A stretch of DNA of 34,023 nt, from positions 1 to 34,023 of the forward strand of contig JADRCO010000423.1 of assembly GCA_021464525.1 (NCBI GenBank), read 5' to 3'. Under the pieces are notes generated by a model. That model made no database searches. It worked only from the letters and a program-made list of their open reading frames with translations, and had not been told where the DNA came from. Within the stretch, counting starts at the first letter, position 1, and each line of letters opens with the position of its first letter. The DNA comes from Rhizophagus sp. LPA8_4_AMF (Eukaryota; Glomeromycota; Glomeromycetes; Glomerales; Glomeraceae). Position numbers and translations under genes: made by a program. Positions 21,860 to 31,176 of the stretch are shown piece after piece.

Positions 21860-23240
21860 ATCAAGTTAAATATAATGGGATTTCACATTTAAATGAGCTG
21901 AATAATATTATCAATCTACAAAACTTGAAAGCGAATACCACAAGAAAGACAGAAATTTCAAACCAATAAATATTAATCCATTAGGAAAAAAAAATAAATA
22001 AAATTCCAGTTTGAAAAAAATATGAATTTCGGCTAAACAAGTATAGGAATATTAACACCTTAATAATTAGATGAGAAGGAAATGGTTTACGTACTAAATT
22101 AGAAACTGAAAATATCAAAATTAAAGTAGAGGCATCTAATTATCAATCGACATTTGATATCGCAACAAATATTAGTCTTAGCGATGTTAGAATACTATGT
22201 AACTCAAAATTTAATAAGGATCTTAAGTGCGAACTGCGAAAGCTTGTGCATTTAAATAAGACCATCTTTTTATAAAATTTATTAAATCCATTTACATCGT
22301 AAAGTATTAGATTTAGTACGTAAGATTTCTTATAAATTGACAGAATTCCAAAGTGGAACCTTTACATTTGAATCGGATATCAATCAAAAGCATGAGAACT
22401 GTTATTGCTAACCAACATATTCTGCCAGAACAATGAAGTTATTGATGTATCGATAACAAAAATACGTCCATCGTGGATTTAACAATATAATTGATAATAT
22501 GGAAATATACATATGCATGATCTTGTAGTTTATGTCAGCAACAAATTTAATAAATTGATAAATCAGTATCATCATAAAGTTAATGCCGGTTTCGCGTAAA
22601 TGTTCAAGAACCAAAAACAGAAAGTGAGTTTCTTGAAAGAGCGATGCTTAATCCAAATATGATGAAAGGCCCTATAAAAGAAAATATTCGTGTTTTTTTT
22701 ATTCCATGTTATTTCCGTAGATGTATCATATTCACAGAAATTATGGATAAAATTTTACAGGGAAAATGATGAACTCGATATATTACACAGATATCTGCTA
22801 CTTTCTTTAGTTGGACGAAACTTGAATTCTTTAGAAATGTAACAATATATATACTCTATTAGTATTACCATCACAACTATGGATATCGTTTTTAAATAAA
22901 TAAGTACAAAAAATCGTTCAGACGTGCGACCTTTAGTGGTTTGCAAACTCAAGGTATTTCCGCAAAATATCAGAGATATATCAGCGGTTCAAATGAAACC
23001 AACGAAGAGAAGAAGACTGAATAATATTACAGTTCACCCTCACTATAGCGAATCCCATGGGCTGGAGATTAAAATTCGTGATAGTGAGAAATTCACTATA
23101 CTGAGGGTCATTTTATTATATATAGTATAAAAAAAATCTGTACCTGAACTTTTCTTCGTTATAGCAAGTTATTCGCTAGCTATAGAGAGGGTGAACTGTA
23201 TTACACAGAGATAATAATATTTTAAGCTAATAGTTTATAC
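21860..23240 (+). pseudogene. Relic of the coiled-coil gene, unit 2
   Basis: Ordered matches to the intact gene are clear. At 22050-22200, aatattaacaccttaataat and tagatgagaaggaaatggtt match 27165-27215, then aaagtagaggcatcta and gcaacaaatatt. At 22290-22370, cgtaaagtattagatt and gaattccaa match 27507-27550. At 22470-22600, cgtggatttaac and gtaaatgttcaagaacca match 27710-27920. At 22770-22820, gatatctgctactttcttta matches 28010, and 22960-23025 (aaggtatttccgc, atatcagcggttcaaatga) matches 28080-28120. It carries many stops, a roughly 120-bp insertion near 22830-22945, and a MITE in its 3' flank. Confidence 0.9.
23030..23198. mobile_element. Tc1/mariner-type MITE (169 bp) with TA duplication
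   Basis: The left end CAGTTCACCCTCACTATAGC and the complement of the right end CAGTTCACCCTCTCTATAGC form terminal inverted repeats of about 20 bp with one mismatch. TA lies on both sides (23028-23029 and 23199-23200). The intact paralogous unit has the empty site aataatattattacat at about 28137-28150, with one TA, which proves the insertion and its exact borders. The interior has no coding capacity but holds an inner hairpin (gatagtgag with attcactatac). Confidence 0.85.
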
Positions 23241-23249
23241 GAGTCAACT

Positions 23250-23370
23250 GAAAGTTGACGTGCGTCAGATGACGGCTGGCCTAGTAATGCTGGCCAAAAC
23301 ACTTAAGGCGTTATAATACTGGGCAATATCGGGCCGGTAGCGTATCTGACATTTGACGTCTTGCCACACA
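23250..23370. mobile_element. GC-richer insertion with imperfect inverted ends
   Basis: A patch absent from unit 1 at the matching point (near 20180-20200) and clearly GC-richer than its surroundings. Ends gacgtgcgtcagat (about 23258) and atctgacatttgacgtc (about 23344) are imperfect inverted repeats, and internal ggctggcc and gggccgg also pair. It is likely another miniature element; borders are approximate. Confidence 0.4.
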
Positions 23371-23639
23371 TACTTTACATATCAGGTACTGTATATAAAA
23401 GAATAAAATATCTAACTTCGAATAACGTTTGTCAAATGCTGTAGCGGTTCACAAAACACCGGTAAACTACGGTAAATCGATGATATTTTATAAATCTAAA
23501 GAATTAAAAAGTTTCAAGCTCAAAATTTTTAATTTAGAAAATTTTATTACTTGATTCCGTGTAAAATATTTTAGATGTAAATTTAAGATTTTAATTTGAT
23601 AATTTGACTAATTTGAGTTATTTGGTAATAAAAAAAAAA

Positions 23640-24278
23640 TTATTCCTCCCTCAATGTTATAGCAGTATTGATAGCTGAACAAGCAGCATCAAAAATTTTT
23701 TCTACTAATCCCTCTGGATCTGAAGTGTTCATGATATCAAACACCAGATAGTCTCCAATGATGCTTTGAAACACTTTGGTCATCTTTTCAGTATGTTCCG
23801 TGATCTTTCCGAAAAAGTAGTAAATGCCTGCTGATCGCATTTCTCTGAGTACTTGTTCTGCAGTTAGACCATTTGGGTCGCCATCTGGATAATCATCACC
23901 CATATCAGTAAAGCGACGGCCATGTGGAGGACAGTCAGCGATATGTAAAAGGACGCGAGTGGGATTTCGCCAGGTCATTCTTGTTACGGCTGCGTTAAGT
24001 CCGCCTAGGACATCTTCTGGAGCATCTCCACCACCTAAAGCTGAAACTCCCGACACGTTATTTTTGAACTCATCACAAGAAGTGGTGAACTCAATAATCT
24101 GTAGGCGATTAGAGCCATCACAGTGGTCACGATAGCCACAAAAACCTGCCCGAACTATAATTGCTGGTTTCATATTTGCCATGTAATCTACTATCTTTTT
24201 GATAGAATTCTTGGCACCTTCAATGTGGCCCCCCATAGAACTGGTGCAGTCCATAACGAAGCAAAGGTCAACTTCCAT
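23640..24278 (-). CDS. Stand-alone VWA domain protein, copy 3
   Basis: A single exon of 212 aa. Residues up to about 159 are nearly identical to copy 2, including the Leu81 substitution at the predicted MIDAS threonine. The C-terminal third differs (EHTEKMTKVFQSIIGDYLVF versus EYTDKMTEVFQSIIGEYPVF). DNA at 23803-24212 is identical to 20729-21138. The first MIDAS motif DCTSSM and HIADCPPHG are intact, as is the frame. Its right-hand partner is the shortest of the coiled-coil relics. Confidence 0.9.
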   Translation of the reverse strand: MEVDLCFVMDCTSSMGGHIEGAKNSIKKIVDYMANMKPAIIVRAGFCGYRDHCDGSNRLQIIEFTTSCDEFKNNVSGVSALGGGDAPEDVLGGLNAAVTRMTWRNPTRVLLHIADCPPHGRRFTDMGDDYPDGDPNGLTAEQVLREMRSAGIYYFFGKITEHTEKMTKVFQSIIGDYLVFDIMNTSDPEGLVEKIFDAACSAINTAITLREE

Positions 24279-24759
24279 TTGGCTCTATTTAATTTCCTTC
24301 GAGATATAAGTATTTGACCTATTAATTCTAGTCAAATAACATGACAATAAGTGTGTGTTATTAAAACTTTTAAAGAACAAATTTTAACAGAAATTAAAAT
24401 AGAAATTACAACCCTAGGAAATTTTTTCTTGAAAACCATACATGAAAAAGTACGTATTAAACATACGTAATGATTTTTGTGTAACACAATCATTTTGTAC
24501 ACGTTTTTGGTTGACAAAATTGGATAAAGTTTATACTCGAAAGAGGAATATTAAATGGTGAAGATATCATGAGATAGGCTTTTAAATCATTAATCATTTT
24601 CACACGATATTTGATATATACAAAATCAATCAATCAATCAAACCTGTTATTTGACCAGTTGATATGTTGAATAAATAGAATATTAACTATCACATTTGTT
24701 TATATTAAATATTTTTTACGTCACATTTTTCTAATTCGGTTAATATAATATCAATCAAT
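24279..24759. promoter_or_regulatory. Former divergent promoter region, unit 3
   Basis: It shares blocks with the other units: aacatgacaataagtgtg, agaaattaaaat, aaagtacgtatta, ttgacaaaattggataaa, and, with unit 4, cattttcacacgat and aacctgttat. It shows the same arrangement as the 456-bp spacer between VWA copy 4 and the intact coiled-coil gene. Confidence 0.45.
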
Positions 24760-25190
24760 CAAAAAGAATTAGGATTTTGGATTTCGGTGAACCAAATCCG
24801 AAGATATCTGCATTGATGATAAGAATTAATAAAGCGATCGTAAATTAGTATATCAATTTATACATTATGGCATCAAATATCAACAACATTTGATGTCACA
24901 ACAAATATTCAAACGATGGTGGACAAAACAAGGACAAAAAACGATGAATCAATACCGCAAAATAAATGATCTTCCAAATTGTTTCGCGCAAATAAATGTA
25001 AAATATTACGGTTAGTTCAATATGACTAAAGGACGATAAAATCGAAAAATTACGCGTAGATATATGCTACTTTCTTCTAGTTGGACAAAATTTGTAAGTT
25101 CAGATATAAGAGTATATACGCTTGTAAAGTATTTATGCGAAATATCAGCAGTTCAAATGAAGTCGACGAAGAAAAAGATAAATAATATTA
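24760..25190 (+). pseudogene. Relic of the coiled-coil gene, unit 3 (heavily deleted)
   Basis: Short ordered matches to the intact gene remain. They include a cattgatgataagaattaat block like 26720-26745, acaacatttgatgtcacaac like relic 2, attacgcgtagatatatgct with actttct-ctagttgga matching 28003-28037, and gcgaaatatcagcagttcaa matching 28090-28110. Most of the coil-encoding middle is gone. No open frame remains. Confidence 0.8.
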
Positions 25191-25458
25191 TTATACAAAG
25201 TTGTAAGACTTTTAGACCTAAAATTTATTGTTTACGCAGCGTTTCTCGTAAAATGCAATATAAGATAAAAATTATTTGATATTCTATAATTCATTGTTTA
25301 ACAGCAGATCAAGCTTTATACTTTTTTAAGTTCAGGAAAATTCAGGACTAGAAACTTCATTTCTTATTTGGAATAATTTTTAAAATAAATTTTACATATA
25401 AAAACACTAAATAACAATTTAAGCTGCTATTGGTAAAACAAAAAGATTATTCTCTCAA
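25191..25458. other. Spacer between relic 3 and VWA copy 4
   Basis: AT-rich, with no gene seen. If an Hsp70 relic once lay here, as in unit 1, I cannot recognise it. Confidence 0.35.
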
Positions 25459-26097
25459 TTATGATTCTCTTAACGTGATAGCAGTATTGATAGCCGAACA
25501 AGCAGCATCAAAAAATTTTTCTACTAATCCCTCTGGATCTGGAGTGTTCTTGATATCAAATACCGGATACTCTCCAATTATGCTTTGGAATTCTTCAATC
25601 ATCGTTTCAGTATATTCCGTGATCTTTCCGAAAAAGTAGTAAATGCCTGCTGATCGCATTTCTTTCAGTACTTGTTCTGCAGTTAGACCATTCGGGTCGC
25701 CATCTGGATAATCGTCTAACAAACCAGTGAAACGACGGCCGTGTGGCGGACAGTCACCGATGTGTAAAAGGACGCGGGTGGGATTTCTCCAAGTTACTCT
25801 GGTTACAGCTGCGTTAAGTCCGCCTAGGACATCTTCCGGAGCATCTCCACCACCTGTAGCTGAAACATCCGATAAATAATTTTTGAACTCATCACAAGAA
25901 TTGGTGAAATCAAAAATCTGCAAGCGGTTAGAGCCATCACAGTGGTCACGGTAGCCACAGAAACCGACCCGAATTTTAATTGCTGGTTCCAAATTTGCCA
26001 TGTATTCTACTACTCTTTTGATGGCATTCTTGGCACCTTCAATATGTCCCCCCATAGAACTGGTGCAGTCCATAACAAAGCAAAGGTCAATTTCCAT
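25459..26097 (-). CDS. Stand-alone VWA domain protein, copy 4 (intact unit)
   Basis: A single exon of 212 aa with a full predicted MIDAS set: D10-C-T12-S-S14, Thr81 in SATGGGDAPED, and Asp in HIGDCPPHG. The body FCGYRDHCDGSNRLQI and the tail DPEGLVEKFFDAACSAIN are shared by all copies. It is divergent from the intact coiled-coil gene at 26554 across 456 bp, so the two may be co-regulated from one promoter region. VWA domains of this kind usually mediate metal-dependent protein binding; partner and location are unknown, and no secretion signal suggests the cytosol. Confidence 0.92.
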   Translation of the reverse strand: MEIDLCFVMDCTSSMGGHIEGAKNAIKRVVEYMANLEPAIKIRVGFCGYRDHCDGSNRLQIFDFTNSCDEFKNYLSDVSATGGGDAPEDVLGGLNAAVTRVTWRNPTRVLLHIGDCPPHGRRFTGLLDDYPDGDPNGLTAEQVLKEMRSAGIYYFFGKITEYTETMIEEFQSIIGEYPVFDIKNTPDPEGLVEKFFDAACSAINTAITLRES

Positions 26098-26553
26098 TTG
26101 GTGTTTGATGTCTATTTAATTTTCTTAGATATTTAAGTTTTTTGCCTGTTAAACAATAACATGTCAATGAGTATGTAAGTCATTAAAATTTTACAAGCAA
26201 AATTCATTGAAATAATAAATAAACCGATAAGTAAAAAACCTTAAGTAATTATTTCGTCTTGTAAACTGTACAGAATAATATCAAAGAGACATTAACAACA
26301 TATGCAGTATTTTAGTACACAAAGTATACTTTTCATGGTTGATGATCAAACTAGATAAAGCTATACTTAAAGTGGCAGTAAACCTGTTATCCTGTTACCT
26401 AGAAATCATTCATTTTCACACGATGCATGGTTTTTGCATATTTGAATGGTGATAAATTATTAATTATCACATAATTTAATTTATAAGTAGCCTTTGTTTT
26501 TTTTTAAAAAAAAAATAATAATAATAAATAATTACGAGCATTTTTTCGTTAAA
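26098..26553. promoter_or_regulatory. Divergent promoter region between VWA copy 4 and the coiled-coil gene
   Basis: This spacer separates two divergently transcribed genes and shares sequence blocks with the corresponding regions of the three decayed units. No defined factor site can be named. A poly-T/poly-A tract lies at 26497-26516, just before the coiled-coil start. Confidence 0.5.
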
Positions 26554-28140
26554 ATGGAAAATTTATTTCGTATAATTTATAATCATCTTAATCGTTTAGG
26601 ATTTAGACCTAAAAATAATGATGAAATTAATGATAATTCTGTTCAGACAAGAATAGAGCCAGATCTCAATGATCAGGAATATTATATTGAAGGTACCCGA
26701 CAATTGATAAATAGAGAGAGCCTTGCATTGAAAGAAGAATTAAATATAATGAAAGGAAGTAATCATAAATTAGAGCAATCACTAAAAGATCTACAAGGTA
26801 AATTGTTGCAAGAAAAACAAAATTCTCAAAATTATGAGAAACAATTGGAAAAAGAAAAGAAAACTTTAAATGAAAACGTCCGAAAACTTGAAGGTGATTT
26901 GTTGCAGGAAAGACAAAAACTTAATTTTTTAAATGGAAAAAATCAGAAAGAAAAACAAGAACTCGACACAAAATTAAAAATTTCAGAAGAAAATTATCAA
27001 CGAAATATCAATCAATTAAATGACCGCTATAATGAGTTAAAATCAACAAAAAAAAGTATGGAATCACATATGGAAAATAATATTAATAATTTAGAACAAC
27101 AATTAAGAGATCAAAGAATAAAATTTCAGCAAGAATTTAGACAAGCACACGAAAAATATAAGAAGAATATTAACAATATAAGACAAAAGTTAGATGAGAA
27201 GGGAAATGGTTTACGCGATCTAGAAGACGAAAATGTCAGACTTAAAGAAGAGGCATCTAAATATCAATCAGCGCTTGGTGTTGCAACAAATACTCGTCTT
27301 GCTGATGGTGACCAAAATCATTCAGTTAAATTAAAAAATGATATCTTAAAATTGCAGAACACATTGGAAAATTACGTAACTCATTTGAAACCTAATATGG
27401 ATCTTAACATTGAAGAAATACAAATGCTTGCACGAGAATATGGTTGTTTAAATGAAATTACTACAGAAAATCCAAATAAGATTTTTATTAAAGCTATTTT
27501 ACAACGTAAAGTATTAGATTCAGTAATCATTACTCATAAATCGGTTGAATTCCAAGGTGAGCCTTTTGCACTTGAATTAAATGTTGAATCAAAAGCAACG
27601 GAATTATTAAAATTAATCGAGATATTCTCAATAACTCGTGTTGGAGCCGATGAGGTTACTGATGCATCAATAATAAAAATACGTCAAGAAGTTTATGGAA
27701 TTCTTGGTAATCGTGGATTTAACGATATGATTGACGATGGTGGAAATATGCGAATGCATGATTTTATAGCTCACGTTAGCAACGAGCTCAATAAAATGAT
27801 GAATAATTATCGTAAAATCAATGATCTTAATAGAAAAGAACAAGTTGATGCAATGGCACCAAAACTTATTCAAGATATTTATAAATTATTTTTGTATCGT
27901 ATAAATGTTCAAGAACCAAAAACCGAATGTGAATATTTTGGAAATGATATGATTAATCCAGATACGATGAAAGGAACATGGAATGATGATGAAATTGATA
28001 AATTATGCGTAGATATATGCTACTTTCCTCTTGTTGGAAGAAATTTGAATTCCTCTGGTGCAAAAATATTTACACTTGCAAAAGTATTTCCGCGATATAT
28101 TAGCGGTTCAAATGAACTCAACGAAGAAAAAGGCGAATAA
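26554..28140 (+). CDS. Long coiled-coil protein with unrecognised C-terminal domain
   Basis: A single exon of 528 aa. The open frame extends 20 codons upstream, but that part is F/K/I-rich translated poly-A and poly-T, so the ATG at 26554 (MENLFRIIYNHLNRLGFRPK) is preferred. Residues about 50-240 are a continuous Glu/Lys/Gln-rich coiled coil (for example LEQSLKDLQGKLLQEKQNSQ). After a break comes a roughly 260-residue region with little charge repetition, including LQNTLENYVTHLKPN, SITRVGADEVTDASIIKIRQ, VYGILGNRGFNDMI, and DDEIDKLCVDICYFPLVGRN. I recall similar proteins in Rhizophagus genomes but know no named domain. It is divergent from VWA copy 4 and convergent with Hsp70 copy 1 (419-bp gap). 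Three decayed paralogues lie to the left. It may oligomerise through the coil; any link to the neighbouring chaperone is inference. Confidence 0.88.
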   Translation: MENLFRIIYNHLNRLGFRPKNNDEINDNSVQTRIEPDLNDQEYYIEGTRQLINRESLALKEELNIMKGSNHKLEQSLKDLQGKLLQEKQNSQNYEKQLEKEKKTLNENVRKLEGDLLQERQKLNFLNGKNQKEKQELDTKLKISEENYQRNINQLNDRYNELKSTKKSMESHMENNINNLEQQLRDQRIKFQQEFRQAHEKYKKNINNIRQKLDEKGNGLRDLEDENVRLKEEASKYQSALGVATNTRLADGDQNHSVKLKNDILKLQNTLENYVTHLKPNMDLNIEEIQMLAREYGCLNEITTENPNKIFIKAILQRKVLDSVIITHKSVEFQGEPFALELNVESKATELLKLIEIFSITRVGADEVTDASIIKIRQEVYGILGNRGFNDMIDDGGNMRMHDFIAHVSNELNKMMNNYRKINDLNRKEQVDAMAPKLIQDIYKLFLYRINVQEPKTECEYFGNDMINPDTMKGTWNDDEIDKLCVDICYFPLVGRNLNSSGAKIFTLAKVFPRYISGSNELNEEKGE

Positions 28141-28559
28141 TATTATTACATAGAAACGATAATATTTTTCACAATTATATTTATTTTCTTTTGTATTATT
28201 TTATATACATATATATTTACATTAATTAAATAAAATTTGCTATTTAACTTTAAATATCGTTTGTCAAATTAATTGTTAATCCTAAGAACGATACGGTTAT
28301 TATAACAAAAATCGGGATGAAATTTAGCAATTGACAATAAATACAAACAAAAGAAAGGAACGAGCTAAAAAAGTATACATTTGTTATTGCAAATAAAGAG
28401 TATACATTGTATCAAGTTTTACTTTATTTCGCATTTTTTGCATGATTTGTAAACCGAAAAATTGCGAACCTCAATTGATATGTTAAAAAAGAGTTTATTG
28501 TACAATTATCAAATTACTTAGCAATTAAAATGAAGAAAAAGACTGCAAAAATAATATTA
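28141..28559. other. Intergenic between convergent coiled-coil and Hsp70 genes
   Basis: It holds both 3' regions. The start of this spacer (aatattattacatag) is the empty counterpart of the TA-MITE site in unit 2. No gene was seen. Confidence 0.5.
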
Positions 28560-30705
28560 TTAACTTTCTAAGTTTACTTCAAAAGAAGTTTGGTAATTCT
28601 GGCCGTTTATATCATTACTTGCCTTTGCTGTAATTTCCATTCTGCCAAATGTTAATTTAAAAGTAGTGGGCCTGTTTAATCCAAGATGCTTGTCTGGCCA
28701 ATCAATTATAAGTTTACCAAGTTCTTTCATTTCGGGATCGTCAAGAATAGCTTCATATTTTTTTATAAAATAAATTTCAAATATTCCCTTTTTCTGAAAA
28801 GGTAAAGTTGGTCTTACATTAGCGGTAAATTCATCATTAATTGTAGCTATGGTTCCTTTCCTTGCGATAGGATGAAAACTAAATGCAGAATCTCTAGGGT
28901 TTAAAACTTTGATCCCATAAGTATAATTTAACACACGTGAATCTATGACAAACATTAGACCATCCATTTCGTCATATTCCATGTTGTTAACAAATTTAGC
29001 AAAACTTTTTCCATAGATTGCTGCGCCACGTGAAACAGCCGCGACCGGATTTGTAGGAACTGAAATATTAATACCACGGTGATGTTCGTGATCCAAAAAT
29101 TCATCTTTGATTCTCTTTTGTAAATATTCTGATTGACTGAACCCTCCAACTAATAACATCGCAGAACATCTAGATTGTTTTTCATGACAATTTTCAAGTT
29201 GAACACGAATCATACGTAAAATTCTCTTAACGACTGGATCAAACATTGATTTGATCGTCTCATAATCAAGTTCAATCAACCATTCAGCTTCTTCCATTCT
29301 TTGTCTCACTTCATCGCTCACATACTGTACTATAACAGGAGAAACTGCTTTGAGGTCCATTTCATAGTTAAAGGTTAGATCATCTCCCGTAAATTCAAAC
29401 TTAACATTTTGGCAAAATTCTTGGACCATATATTGCATTTGTCCATAATAATTTTCCCTTAATAAATCCATAGGATGATCCTCGAGAATTTCTCTTAAAT
29501 GATCAAGGAATGCATCATCGATAAAAGAACTTCCGCAATAATCGCCCGCTCTTTCCGTAATTTCTCCCAATTGATCTTCATTCAATAATTTTCGTGTCGT
29601 CAAATCTACTGTGCCACCACCACAATCGACGATCATAAAAATCGCTGTTTGCAAAAACAGTATTCCGGTTAACTTAACTGATTCGCGTAGAAATTATTAA
29701 TAATAATACATACTTCCACTAGTAGCCAAATCGTGTTCTCTGAGAACATTATCCTTACAATAAATTGCTGCGGCTTCAGCTATTGGAGTTAAAAGATTAT
29801 GTTACATGATGTTTTTCAAAAAAAAAAAGAAAATTCATTGCAACCTACGCTCTGTAGTAAATTCTAATTTTGTAGAATCTATTTCGTTAATTAATCCTGC
29901 ATTAAATGCACATTCTCTCATTATTGCTTTTTCTTTTTGCGTGTATTCGGCAGGAACAGTGAGGACTAGAAGAACATTTTCCATAAAATCGATTTCCCAC
30001 GCAGCTGTTACAGTATCCTTTATATGCTATACAGTATATAATATAAATAAAAAAATAAATATATAATTTTTTTTAATAAAAAATAATAGAATTCGAATAT
30101 TACTAATCACACTAACTTTTCCAATTTCTCGAAGATAGTCTGTAATTGCTTTTTTATAATCTACAGAAAGTCTATACTTTTCTTTAAGTTCATCGTTTAA
30201 ATTACCTAAATGTAATTTAAATAATTCTACCACATTATCTTTTTTATTCACAGCAACTCTTCGATCTGGACGCTTGGACAGCGCTGATTGCCCCCACGAT
30301 TCGACATTATTTAAACGTTCATCATATTTTAATACTGTATTGATTTTATGGCTCTTTTAATAAACAAACAAGGAATAAATAATAAGCCTTTATCGTAATT
30401 ATTCGTCATATTAAGAAGAAAAGAATATATTATTTACATCACTAGTAGTATTAGGCCATCTTTCATTTGTTTGATAGTTATCATCTTCGAGATGACAATA
30501 AGTAAATCCCTATTGGAAAAGTTCAATATCTTAAAATTTAAATTTCAAAAAATAGTAAAAAAATCTACAAATTACCGAATATGTGGTTCCAAAATCTTAA
30601 AAATGTTGGAATTCAAAAATCTTTATTAATCAAATGTTAGTTAATAAACGAATGCAATTTAATGTTTATCTTACCTAGACCAACTACGACACGAATATCC
30701 GGCAT
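28560..30705 (-). CDS. HSPA12-like Hsp70 family ATPase, copy 1, 7 exons
   Basis: Exons on the minus strand: 30705-30675, 30595-30576, 30509-30438, 30353-30117, 30026-29849, 29779-29714 and 29644-28560. All junctions are GT-AG and the spliced product is 562 aa. Actin/Hsp70-type ATP-binding motifs are present: phosphate-1 DFGTTYS (residues 11-17), VPAEYTQKEKAIMRECA, TEPEAAAI, phosphate-2 FMIVDCGGGTVDL (about 204-216), and adenosine motif LLVGGFSQSEYLQ (about 370). The C-terminal part lacks the long substrate-binding and lid region of classical Hsp70 and ends without EEVD, as in HSPA12-like proteins, a family greatly expanded in Rhizophagus (recalled knowledge). It is head-to-head with copy 2 and tail-to-tail with the coiled-coil gene. 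Substrate and partners are unknown. Confidence 0.93.
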
Positions 30706-31176
30706 TTTCAAAGATCTTTAATTGATGACGTATTACTAAATTCAAAATTTCAATTCACTGTTTTAATTATTAACCTTATCGTAAATTTCAAATATTTATA
30801 AGAAAATACAAATAGATTACGTTAGATTCGATTATATCACATCATTGAACGTTCATTCAAAACTAAAAATGAAATTTCATTTAAAAGCCTAAAAAGATTA
30901 AATGATTAAGAATCATAATAAGAATCATTGTTATCTGGAACATAAACTTGTTTTAATGCGCCCATTTCGGATTTGTAGGAACAATAACAAAATATTTTAA
31001 GTACAATCGATAACAAAGTTCTTTTTAGATTTGATCATTCTTTTATAAATTTACCATTAATGGCTTAATTAAAACCAAAAAACAATTCATTGATTTAGTT
31101 GATAATGCGTACATTTTTTATTTATACAGAATCAAAAAAGGACTAATAAATTCAAAAATAAAAATTTTTTTTAAAA
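30706..31176. promoter_or_regulatory. Divergent promoter of the two Hsp70-like genes
   Basis: A 471-bp spacer between divergent start codons. Two GAAnnTTC dyads occur 24 bp apart, GAACGTTC at 30847-30854 and GAAATTTC at 30871-30878; such dyads are the core of heat shock elements. The first is followed by attc (gaacgttcattc), giving nearly three units. In AT-rich DNA the second could be chance, so heat-shock control is only suggested. Confidence 0.4.

Noticed and set aside
17499-26097. Regularly spaced repeats as a CRISPR-like array
   Set aside because: The repeats are whole genes and relics kilobases long in a eukaryotic genome; there are no short repeats with spacers.
26494-26553. Upstream start for the coiled-coil gene, adding 20 residues
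   Set aside because: The extension is translated homopolymer and AT microsatellite (FFFKKKIIII); the internal ATG begins credible protein.
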